Positions 18,909 to 28,959 of a DNA stretch of 64,000 nucleotides are shown piece after piece. Position 1 is the stretch's first letter, and each line of letters begins with the position of its first letter. The DNA lies in contig JASWHV010000010.1 of the NCBI GenBank assembly GCA_030760725.1, positions 33,175,760-33,239,759 of the forward strand, in the 5' to 3' direction. Both the position numbers and the translations under genes were made by a program. The notes under the pieces are model-generated. The model was not told where the DNA came from and did no database searches. It saw nothing but the letters and a program-made list of their open reading frames with translations. This DNA is from Neostapfia colusana (Eukaryota; Streptophyta; Magnoliopsida; Poales; Poaceae).

Positions 18909-21900
18909 TGACACGGCCCCATTGGTCCTGTCGAGCCAGGATCACGCTGAGGGGTGCTGCATTGCACAGCACCGTATAACACACGTCAAAGGTGCAAAGC
19001 GGAAGCGGAAGTTTTATTACATAAACAAGTTTATGAACATGTTTACATCAAAATAAGTTCAGTCTACACTCGCGGGCGTAGACTAAGCATCAAGTGCACG
19101 TTCAGCCCTCGAACGTGTCCTTGCTAGCAAACACGCACACTAACTCTGCAGCGTGCACGACTCCCACTCGACGGGGTTCCCCTCCTGGGGTTCCGTCTCC
19201 TCTTCGGGAGTCCCTTCGTCATAGAACCCTGCAAAAGCTTCAAACACAAGCAGTGAGCACGAAGGCTCAGCAAGTCCGACCCGTCTCACCTAAACATGGA
19301 ACTTCTACATGAGGGTAATAGGTTGCATGAGGTAAAAATCATTTGCAAGGACTCACCTAATTAGTAGAACCTTACTTTCAAGTTTTAGCAGCTGGTTGTG
19401 GAGAACCCTACGCTAAGGCACATGAGAGAGCCGCAATCAAACAAGAAACGCATTTCTCTCATGTACTTTGCCCAAAGTTGAAAAGAACTTTAATTAGCTC
19501 TAAGCTACAGCATATCATTAACAATCAATGTCCAGCTTTCAATCAGCAACATTTTAACATGTAACTAGCCTGTTCTTTCTACGTCACGGTACAGTGAACA
19601 AGTGGTACTCACTGACCGCGAGGGACGGCGATTATAATCGATTTACACCTGCAGGGTTACCCGAACAACCCGTCACGTACGCCCGTACTCGATGTTGCCT
19701 CCAACGACCATCACGGACGCCGTACGCGACTACCTTTCACCCGTCAGCCAAATATTGAACCGGTCCCATCGTCCCGAGCAAGAGGTCTCTGCACGCGCAT
19801 CTCCGTGCCGCCAGCCGATTTACACCTCGAGCTCTCAACCTACCCTCTGAACGACGGGCAATGCCTCAATACCCAGCTACCCGAGTTACATCAGTTTCCC
19901 GGTTCCCATATAGCCGGTAGGTCTTCGGTACTGTTCTAGCTTGTTCAACAGGCCCGCACACGGCTCGGTCCTCAATCGACACAAGCGGAGCTACAGCACA
20001 CAGGCCCCAAAGTCCTGCTGCCCTTACTCTCCGCTCGGTCTCATTTTCTTGCCATGTGTATCATGTGCTATCTCTACCCGAGCAATGTGCCTCTAGCCTA
20101 TTCTCGTGAGTAGTTCCAACTACTCGACTTGTACCGAATCCTACTCTATCCTAGCAATGCAGTGGCTAACGGGGTTTGCAATCCTAAACCCAACCCATGG
20201 TTCTCTTGGCTATGCAGTGGGGCTTCCAAACAAGACTCTAATGCACAGAATAAAGGAAACAAGTATGTGCTCAAAACAATAAAAATTTGTAAAAAGGTTA
20301 AATCTAAACCGGAGCTTGCCTTGCTGCTCTTGGTCGTAGGCTAGCTGTTCCTCCGGAGTAACGAAGTCTAGGACTTCAGGTTCCTCCTCGACCTTAGCGA
20401 CTGCATGATATAAGAAACATATGTATCAATTTAAATGCATTTGTATTAACTTTGAAGTTGTGAAGTCTATAACCCTTGCTAGACAGACCTAATGACTGTG
20501 AAACTTTTACTGTGGCTTGGTTACAACCTAAACAGGGACTTGGTCAAGTTTTGGTTGCAGCAAAGCTCAATTGAGCCCTCCACAATTAATTATGTCCTTG
20601 ACTTTAATTAAAGGCTTTTAGGGTGTTCTAAGGATTTTCATGAAACAAACTATGACTTTCTGAAAACTAGATTTTCAGAGGGTTCTAATGGAGTTGGTCT
20701 CACTTAATTTGGAAGTCTCTAACTAAAGATGTGAGCTAAACAATTTCAGAGAAAATTCTGAAAATGTTTCTGAACATTTTCTATTTTCTCTGGAACAGTT
20801 TCACTAATCACCCCATTGGGTGGATTAAATGAGCTCAAATGGATCTGAAATTTTTATGGTAGTTCAAGGATATTTTGGTGAACATCTCAGCAAAATTTCA
20901 GGATTTTCCTCCAAAGGATTCTCCAGTTAAAATTCCTAACAGTTTAAACTTTGAGGAATTAATTCTGGAGAAATAAGGAATTTCATGAAGTTAAACTTGA
21001 TTTTCTGGAAAGTACTCAGAGAGCTGAATCCAGCAAAATTTGCTTCACTCAATTTGGAGCTTTCTAGCCAAAGTTATAAGGATTTGAAGTTTGAAGGAAA
21101 TCTGAAAATGCGTGGGCCCAGGGGACACGCGTCGCACGCCTAGGCGATGGCACACCGTGGCTCACAAGGATTTTGCGTGCCAGCACACCCGATCCTGGCC
21201 GCAGCCGGATCCCGATTCAAAATATCTCCCGCTGACAGCTGGGGTCCACCCCCTTCTTCAACCTCGCGACACCCGCGCTCCGCCGCCGAGGGATCTCGCC
21301 GGAGAGCTCGCCGCCGGCTGCTGTACAGCTCCAAACTTCTCGATTCTGGCCGCCCCTGCCTACTTTTACTCGGGGAACAGGATCCGAGGGTCAGATGCTT
21401 ATGACAACGGCCGGAGCATGGTCGGCGACGAGCCGCTACCTCAGAACGACTTTGGCCATGTCGGCTGACTACCCTAGCACCTCAGCTACTTGGGAAATCG
21501 GTCGGGGAGCATCAGTGGACCTCAGAGAAGGTCGACATGAGCTCGAGGCAGCTCGGGGAAGGCCCGAAATAGGTCCTCACCGTGCGCCCGATACCCCCCG
21601 TTCGTTCCGCCATTAGTAGACCTCAAATTACGCCGGGCACAGAGGTTCTCCGGCACAGAGTTGTGAAGGCAACTTCCGCGTTACCGTGTCTAGCTCGTGT
21701 GAGAGCGGCCTGAGGCCCTCTAATCCTTTCTAGAGCACGAATTAAACAGAATCGTACCCGAAGGTCGTTCTGCACACAGAAAAGGGAAAAGTGGAAATTC
21801 GCCGCCGGTGAGCAACCACTCGAGCTGTGGCTCGTGGATGAGCAGCACCGGTCACCCGCGCGTCCAAGGGTGCCTTGGCTCGGGCGTGACAACGCCCTGG

Positions 21901-22929
21901 TTGGGCTGTCCACGAGAGCCCGAGGTGCGGCGGTTCCAAGTTCCGATTTTGATCTTTCGGCACAGCCGATATCACTCGGTTTCAACCGGATTCTAGCAAC
22001 GGGTAGGATGGAGGAAGGTCTCTAGTACCTTGCTGGGGCTCTGGAGTGGAAGGAGGGAGCTGCGATCGGCGTTCTCCGATCAAGTCCGAGCTGTGGAAGT
22101 TTTCGGCCGGCGCTGAGTTCTTGCAGGGAAGAACGACGGTGCCTCGGCTGAGGAGGGGGCAGGCCCCTTAAGAAGGCTCTGCACCGCCTCATGCCCGCGC
22201 GTGGGCAAGCAGCTGGTGGCGCGGCGGCTGGCCTCGGTGGCGATCACCGCTGCGGCTCGGCGACCCGAGTGAAAAAGTCTCAGTCGGTTTGATCTGAGCA
22301 GTGGCTGACATGTGGGTCCCACCTTCAGTTTTAACCTCTGAAATTTACTCCTAATCACTGTTGAAAACAGTGAACCCCATACTACCCTTGGCAATTCAAA
22401 ATATTCCCCCATGAGCCATTTGAATTGATCAAAGTTCAAATGAGGTTTGGTTTGAATAAATTTCAGCACAAGTTCAGTTTGAAATTCAAATAAAGTTTGA
22501 ATTTCTCCCACTTAGCTCATGTCAAGATCAATTCCAAATGGAGTGAAAATTGGTGTGTGAGCTCACAAAAATGTGCTGAGTAAGAATATGCCTTCCACTT
22601 TTAAATTCATGGGATAAAAACAGTTTGAATTTGAATAAGGTTTCAAACTGCCCTCTTCCTAACTATACCCAAACTGACCTCAAAAAGGTTTTGAATTTGG
22701 GTGAAACTTGGAAGGGACATCCTTAGTAAAGTGTAGGAGTTTTCATATGTCCATCCCATCTATATCACATGTGGGAAATACCACTTTTGCAATGTGTAAG
22801 TTTGTTCTCTAATGAGCATGTTGATAATTGTTACTTGCTCTTCATTTGTGTTCATCATTCTTCCTCAAATGAGGTGTGTGGTGTGGTGATGAACACTGCA
22901 AATGTGTGTCAAAAACTGAGGCCCTTACA
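18909..22929 (-). repeat. Solo LTR of the element D family (Tekay-type)
   Basis: 4021 bp, minus orientation, running from TGACACGG to CCCTTACA on the plus strand, which are the inverted ends of the D LTR (TGTAAGGG...GTGTCA). The perfect five-base duplication ATCCG flanks it (18904-18908 and 22930-22934). There is no primer site or polypurine tract next to it. It is a diverged sister of the D LTR, with all parts in the same order, including the three putative exons described separately. Confidence 0.93.
19140..21613 (-). CDS. Putative spliced mini-gene in the solo LTR
   Basis: Third copy of the LTR-internal gene model. Read on the minus strand: exon 1 at 21613-21581 (ATGGCGGAACG, donor GTGAGG), exon 2 at 20392-20320 (EEEPEVLDFVTPEEQ, GC donor GCAAGC) and exon 3 at 19228-19140 (acceptor TTTTGCAG, ending EWESCTLQS and TAG). 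Exon lengths of 33, 73 and 89 equal those of the D LTR exactly, although introns differ in sequence. Relative to D there are few amino-acid changes (E to D, P to L). Exon 2 again needs the weaker AAG acceptor. No transcript evidence is available. Confidence 0.35.
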
Positions 22930-22934
22930 ATCCG

Positions 22935-23607
22935 GTCCCGCTGGACACGCGGATCCTTTGGTCTTGCCTTGGAGTTCCGGTCTTGTGTGATCCCGTAGTG
23001 GCCCCCTTGTAGGGGCGTCCCACTGGTCGGGTGCTCCTACCATACTCCTGTAGGGATTTGAGGCCGAGAGGTCCTGCACACAAGTAAGGAAACGTAATTC
23101 TCCTTGGGAGCTCCCCCTCCTTTATCTCATAGTCTTATTTGGCTCACGATCCCTAACCATATGCACGGTGCTTGGGAACTGTAGTGCGCGAAGTGCCGGG
23201 GGCTCGGGGCCCCTTCGACTATCGGCAGGTACCTCCACCGCAACCGCCTCTGGTAGGGCAGCAAATGCCGACTAGGGGTGAGAATGAGAAGAAGGATCTG
23301 AGCGCATGGTGGCCATGCACCGGAAGTGTAGTCATAAAAAATATAGTACATAATTTAAATGAGTACAAGGAAAGAGCAAAGTACAACAGGTTTCTTTTCG
23401 TATAATTTTCCACAGGAGGAAGGCAGGCTAAACATGGAGGCCACGACCCGCCCCATTAAGAAGGGAAGCAAGACTCTACGCGCTTGGAGTCGGAACCAGG
23501 CAAAGCTGAACGTAGTCCTGTACCGTCCCCTGGGGCTTAGCTGCTCCAAGCGCTGTTCCTGGACTCTATGGAATTTATTCTGAAAAGAAGACTGTCCAAT
23601 CTTTGCT
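22935..23607 (-). other. Internal untranslated region of element G, right part
   Basis: Reverse-oriented counterpart of 3226-4000 in element A. Landmarks are CATAGTCTTATTTGGCT (about 23130), TACCTCCACCGCAACCGCC (about 23230) and GCGCTTGGAGTCGGAACC (about 23480). No coding sequence. It directly follows the integrase stop of G, as expected for the 3' untranslated region. Confidence 0.65.
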
Positions 23608-23970
23608 CTAGGGGTAGAACTTACGAAGGTGTTCTATGTTCCAAGGGTTTGGGAGCAGGTCCCCATCCTCGGTGCAAAGGCGTACGCACCCGGGGCGGCA
23701 CACTTTTGCGACTCGGAAGGAACCTTCCCAACTAGGGGAGAGTTTGTGGGTCCCTTTGCGAGAAAGTATGCGCCGCAGCACCAGGTCACCTTCCTGCAGC
23801 TCCCGGGCAAGCACAGATCTCTGGTGGTAGCGACGGAGTGCTTGTCTGTACCGTGCGTTACGGAGTGCTGCAAGCAATCGGACCTCATCGACGAGGTCGA
23901 TTTCTCCACGCCGGAGGTTGTCCTGCGCGGCTTAATCGTAAGCCCGGACACGGTGAGACTTCATGGTGAT
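23608..23970 (-). pseudogene. Integrase C-terminal region of element G
   Basis: The minus strand reads NLRRGEIDLVDEVRLLAALR, then YHQRSVLARELQEGDLVLRR, KLSPSWEGSFRVAKVCRPG and NPWNIEHLRKFYP with a stop at 23608. This is the end of a Tat-type pol polyprotein, which has no chromodomain. One in-frame stop (about 23932) interrupts it upstream. It is cut at 23970 by the LTR at 23971. It shows that G belonged to a subfamily that still had pol, unlike A and B. Confidence 0.8.
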
Positions 23971-24315
23971 TGTCGAAGTGTTCGGTCGACACTTCCACCA
24001 GGCCTGCACTGGGCAGCCCGTGGAGGTTCTTTTTTTGGTGGGGCTAGTCCCTTGCGGAGAGCTTGTGCGTATGGACGAGTTAGTAAGAGCTTGACACGGC
24101 GAGTTTTACGTGGTTCAGGCCGCCGGAGCGTAAAACCCTACGTCCACGGCGAGCTATGAAGCTCGCTGTCTTGCTTGCTGCTCAGAACCGGATTCCTGAG
24201 CTTGAGGATGAGTTACAGCTTGGGGGTGAATGGCTAGCGTATGAGTTGCGGGAGTGCGAACCCAGGGTGCGAATGGCTAGAGTGCGAACCCTTGCTAACA
24301 TCGCCTACCCGAGTT
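23971..24315 (-). repeat. Left 345 bp of a family T LTR (element M)
   Basis: U5/R side of an LTR in minus orientation, inserted into the integrase of G; the left flank GTGAT (23966-23970) should be its target-site duplication. It breaks off at CTACCCGAGTT, immediately before the TATA region, where another complete LTR begins. The simplest reading is that element K inserted here, so the remaining part (starting TTTTATAG) should lie beyond the right edge of the window behind a second GAGTT. Confidence 0.8.
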
Positions 24316-25410
24316 TGTCGAAGTGTTCAGTCGACACTTCCACCGGGCCTGCACTGGGCAGCCCGCGGAGGTTCTTTTTTCGGTGGGGCTAGTCTCTAGC
24401 GGAGAGCTTGCGCAGATGGACGAGTTAGTAGGAGCTTGACACGGCGAGTTTTACGTGGTTCAGGCCGCCGGAGCGTAAAACCCTACGTCCACGGCGACCT
24501 ATGGAGCTCGCTGTATTGCTTGCTGCTCAGGACCGGAGGCCTGAGCTCAGGGGTGAGTTACAGCTTGAGAGTGTATGGCTAGCGTATGAGTTGCAAAGTG
24601 CGAACCCTTGCTATCGATGCCTACCCGAGCCTTTTATAGTCCAAAGCTCGGGCAGCTTACAAGGGGGGCCGGGACCCAACAGGTGGTCCCAGGAAGATTG
24701 TCTATTATCTACCGTATCTGCAGTTATGCCGGTAGGTGCCTCTGGTCGAAGGCTTCTGAGTCTTCATCTTGCCGCCCTGCCCATGCCGCATGCTAGTCGT
24801 AGTGGTTGATGACGGCGCAGGCGGCATGGGATGTCTTGTCGCGGTGTTTATTGGCTGGCAGGTTCTGACACCGCGCGCCAGTCCGTGATGCGACTGGGCG
24901 CAACGGCACCAGACAGAAGCGTGCTTTGCGTCTCCGCGTCTTGGGAAGACGCGGGCCTTGAATACCTTGTACGGGCAAGGTATGGGGCGTCTTTACGCCC
25001 GCTGCGTATCGCTCGGGGCAGGCAGCGTCATTCTACTGCCACATGGCGGGCCCGGAGCCCTTCTCAGAGGAGAGAAGGGTCAGTCCTGCGGGGCACGTGG
25101 AGCCTCCGGACCTCTCCCCGCGGAGGTTGAGGTTCGGCTTCTGTTGGCCACGTGGCGGGCCCGGAGCTCTCCTCTGAGGAGAGGGAGGTCCGGCCCCGCT
25201 GGACACGCGGCGCCTTTGGACCTCTCTCCCGCGGAGGGGGAGGTCCGGCTTCTGTATGCCACGTGGCGGGCCCGGAGCTCTCCTCTGAAGAGAGGGAGGT
25301 CCGGCCCCGCCGGACGCGTGGCGCCTTCGGAGCTCTCCCTGCGGAGAAGGGCGAGTTCCTTAGGCATTTTACCCTGTGCGCGGGGGTACCCCATATCTCA
25401 CGTACCGATA
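24316..25410 (-). repeat. 3' LTR of element K
   Basis: Family T LTR, 1095 bp, minus orientation. The right terminus reads ACCGATA instead of ACCGACA, so the LTR itself starts TATC on the minus strand; this change would impair a new integration and marks the copy as old or inactive. Polypurine-side sequence follows. Left flank is GAGTT (24311-24315). Confidence 0.88.
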
Positions 25411-25919
25411 GTGGCCCCCGGGCCCATCTCGGGGGAGGTAGCGAGCCCAAGGTGGGACCTCTGTCTCTTTCAACCCGCGCACTTTCTCTAAGTCCCGAAT
25501 TGACCGCTGCCGGAGCACGAACGGCCGCGGGATCGTGGGAGCGTGAGCTCACTTGATGGTTGCTTTTACTGCGGAGGGGGCCTCAGGAGCCCCCATGTGT
25601 CACTGGTTTTTGCGCCGGTGATGAGGGAGGCGATTCCTGCGCTCTGGTCATAGAGCGAGAGAGTTCCACTGGGGCTGAAGCCTGGTGACGCGGCCGTTGT
25701 TGCAACTTCTGGATTCTCCTCATGTCGGGAGACCCTTGAGACTTGTTTCTTCCTTTCATCGAGTCTGTAGTCCAGCTCATGGAGCCTCGCTTAGTTCGAC
25801 TCTTTTAGATATCTGTGTCTGTGATGCTTTTTCTCTCCTTCTTGGCTTTGCCTGACTGAGTCCTTAGCTCCGCAAGGTACTCAGAGGCCATCCCCAATCT
25901 CGGAGTTCCGCATAGACAC
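25411..25919 (-). other. Interior of element K (3' region with aORF remnant)
   Basis: Polypurine-side and 3' untranslated sequence up to about 25560, then a strongly shortened remnant of the aORF (about 25560-25735, with GGCGATTCCTGCGCT and GGGGCTGAAGCCTGG landmarks), then untranslated sequence homologous to 43573-43750. It stops at GACAC (25915-25919), where element E is inserted; K should resume beyond the window. Confidence 0.65.
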
Positions 25920-27016
25920 TGTCAAAGTGTTCGGTCGATATTTCCCCCGGGCCTGCACTGGGCAGCCCGCGGAGGTTGTTTTTTCTGTGGGGCTAGTTCC
26001 TAGCGGAAAGCTTGCGCAGATGGACGAGTTAGTAAGAGCTTGACACGGTGAGTTTTACGTGGTTCAGGCCGCCGGAGCGTAAAACCCTACGTCCACGGCG
26101 AGCTACGGAGCTCGCTGTATTGCTTGCTGCTCAGGGCCGGAGGCCTGAGCTCGGGGGTGAGTTACAGCTTGAGAGTGTATGGCTAGCGTATGAGTTGCAA
26201 AGTGCGAACCCTTGCTATCGACGCCTACCCGAGCCTTTTATAGTCCAAGACTCGGGCGGCTTACAAGGGGAGCCGGGACCCGACAGGTGGTCCCGGGAAG
26301 ATTGTCTATTATCTACCGTATCTGCAGTTATGCCAGTAGTTGTCTCTGGTCGAAGGCTTCTGAGTCTTCATCTTGCCGCCCTGCCCATGCCGCATGCTAG
26401 TCGTAGTGGTTGATGACGGCGCAGGCGGCATGGGATGTCTTGTCATGGTGTTTATTGGCTGGCAGGTTCTGACACTCCGCGCCAGTCTGTGATGCGACTG
26501 GGCGCAACGGCACCTGACAGACGCGTGCTCCGCGTCTCCGCGTCTTGGGAAGACGCGGGCCTTGAATACCTTGTACGGGCAAGGTATGGGACGCCTTTAC
26601 GCCCGCTGCCTACCGCTCAGGGGCAGGCAGCAACGTTCTTCTGGCCACGTGGCGGGTCCGGAGCCCTTCTCTGAGGAGAGAAGGGTCTGGCCTGTGGGGC
26701 ACGTGGAGCCTCCGGACCTCTCCCCGCGGAGGGGGAGGCTCGGCTTCTGTTGGCCACGTGGTGGGCCCGGAGCTCTCCTCTGAGGAGGGGGAGGTCCGGC
26801 CCCGCTGGACATGTGGCGCCTTCGGACCTCTCTCCCGCGGAGGGGGAGGTCCGACTCCTGTATGCCACGTGGCGGGCCCGGAGCTCTCCTCTAAGGAGAG
26901 GGAGGTCCGGCCCCGCCGGACGCGTGGTGCCTTCGGAGCTCTCCCTGCGGAGAAGGGCGAGTACCTTAGGCATTTTACCCTGTGCGCGGGGGTACCCCAT
27001 ATCTCAGGTACCGACA
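25920..27016 (-). repeat. 3' LTR of element E
   Basis: Family T LTR, 1097 bp, minus orientation, TGTCAAAG at the left (one change from the consensus TGTCGAAG) and ACCGACA at the right. TATA box at about 26237 on the complementary strand; CACGTG modules at about 26640-26880. GACAC on its left is the expected target-site duplication. Confidence 0.9.
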
Positions 27017-27508
27017 GTGGCCCCCGGGCCCATCTCCGGGGAGATAGCGAGCCCGAGGTGGGACCTCCGTCTCTTCCGATCCGCGCACTTTCTCTAAGTC
27101 CTGAATTGACTGCTGCCAGAGCACGAACGGCCACGGGATCGTGGGAGCGTGCGCTCACTTGATAGTTGCTTTTACTGCGGCGGTTCCCAAGACTGCCGCT
27201 TCTGCACGTTGCGGCGCTTTCTTCGGGAACCACCGAAGTGTCTTGCCGGCTCATCTTCTCAGGAGACTGACTCCTTGACCCCACCACTTTAGTTAGGCGG
27301 CTTGGGCCCACCCGTCATCAGCACTCAGTCTAGAAACCGAAGCGGTCGCCAACGCGGGGTATCCAAAGAGTTCCGAATCGCTTGGAATTGTACCCGGGAA
27401 GTTTTTTAGAGGGGGTCTTACCCACATTGCAGCTTCCCTTCGCACTTGTCTGCGTTTCTTCTCGGACTCTTGTGATTTTGCTCTCTTGCCTTTGAGTTAT
27501 CCCTTGCC
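27017..27508 (-). other. 3' untranslated region of element E
   Basis: Polypurine-side GTGGCCCCCGGGCCC at the left, then about 400 bases without coding sequence up to the aORF start codon. Homologous to 17495-17969. This is the natural upstream region of the aORF. Confidence 0.65.
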
Positions 27509-27787
27509 ATGGCTTCCAACCCGCCGCCAGAGAAGAAGCGTGCTCGATCTCCTCCAGCAACGGCGTCTGTGCCAAGTCGGGATTCTGGGGTGCCTGACAC
27601 CCCCTCCGGTGGCGACTCAAAGAGGCCCCGGGATGATGCGCTGGGGGAAGCTTCTGGGGCGTCCCCTGTTCCGCCAGTCCAAGAGACTGCGGAGCGGCCG
27701 TCAGTGACGATAGCGGGCTCTGGGAGTCCTACCCCGGCTCGGAAGTCGGGGTTCAGAGCCCGCTGGAGTGTCCACGCTTCCCGGCCT
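27509..27787 (+). pseudogene. aORF of element E, first part
   Basis: Codons 1-93 of the family T antisense ORF, beginning MASNPPPEKKRARSPPATAS. It is Pro/Ser/Ala-rich with two basic clusters (KKRAR, SKRPR). The ORF runs antisense to E itself. Element C is inserted exactly behind codon 93 (GGCCT duplication at 27783-27787), and the frame resumes at 42121 without loss or gain of bases once C and one duplication copy are discounted. No function is known; the intact family protein would be about 576 aa. Confidence 0.8.
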
Positions 27788-28575
27788 TGTAAAAGCCCAA
27801 GAAAAGGGACTTGCAAAAACTCTTCTTCACCTCACAACACCACAGTTTTTATTGTGGAAATCTTAGGAAATATTGTGAAGAGCATGTAACCTCCATCAAA
27901 AGAATGATTAGAGGGGAAAGCCTTCACTTTCACAAAGTAGGGTTTCTACACATGAACATGAGAGGTTGAGCTCACCCCTAGAATTTAAAAAGTCTTGGGA
28001 AGGTTCAGTCCAAAGCTCATGCAAATTCAACACTTTTTGAGGCACTTTTGGGTTATTTCAAAAAGAGGCCAATTTGAGTGTAAATTCAAATTGCAGCAAC
28101 TTTCATCACCCAAATTCAAAAGTTAGCTCCATATCTATACTCAGCACATTTTTCTGAGTAAACCCACCAATTTTCATCTCCATTGGAGCTCATCTCGTCA
28201 AGAGCTAAATTTGCAGGAATTCAAAACTGAATTTGAATTTCAGTTTAAATATGAAGCAAATTTAACCAAACAAAGTTTGAATTTGAGAATTCAAATTCAA
28301 ACAAAGACTTGGTGACTTAGTCTCACATTAAATTGTGAGTAGCTGAGGATATTTGGGCACAACAGAATTCAGAAAATTGGAAAAACAAATGAGTTAGAGG
28401 GGAGGCCCACTGGTCAGTAGACTTAGCACAGAAGTCTCCTCAGCCGACTTCCTCGACCGAGCGCGCTCGCCAGCTGCAGCCAGCGTCGGCGCCCGGCCAC
28501 CTCGGCCGGCCAGCTCCTGCTTCGGCAGAGGAGGTGGCACAGCAGGTGTCGCGCTCTCCACTGGCCTCAGGGGCC

Positions 28576-28582
28576 TATAAAA
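28576..28582 (+). promoter_or_regulatory. TATA box of element C 5' LTR
   Basis: CCTATAAAAGG in a GC-rich context about 790 bases into the LTR; the same motif is at 38947 in the 3' LTR. Transcription should start about 30 bases downstream. A short upstream ORF (ATG near 28658, stop after five codons) precedes the mini-gene start. Confidence 0.75.
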
Positions 28583-28959
28583 GGCACGAGACCGCCGGCG
28601 AGTTACTGATTTTCGCGAGTTCCGTAACCAACAGCCTAGTCGCCCGACCTCCGATCGTATGCCACCCCAGCTGTGATCATCTTCCGGCTTTGACCTCCAT
28701 AGGAAAGTGAAGCGCTAGCTCGTCCTCAAGACCACCGCGCAAACCGTTCCAAGGTTCGACCTTTGTGCGCGGAGAATTTTCCAGTTTAGGACGAGTAGCT
28801 CCTTTCGGGACCCGATTAGGTTTAGCAGAAATTCGGGAAGCTTAGTGGGTGGGAGGTCGAACGGAGCTGTGAGAGAGCATCTAGAGGTTCTGGCAACCCT
28901 TCTCGATCGAAAACCGGGAGGAAATCACCGCCGGAACCCTAAGTTCACCCTAGGACAGT

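Noticed and set aside
18909..22929. Host intergenic DNA, because the stretch is AT-rich and lacks retrotransposon ORFs
   Set aside because: Its ends, length and ATCCG duplication identify it as a solo LTR of the D family in reverse orientation.
23608..23970. Isolated host gene on the minus strand
   Set aside because: The protein is the standard end of a Tat-type integrase (KLSPSWEG, IEHLRKFYP and stop), in its expected place within element G.
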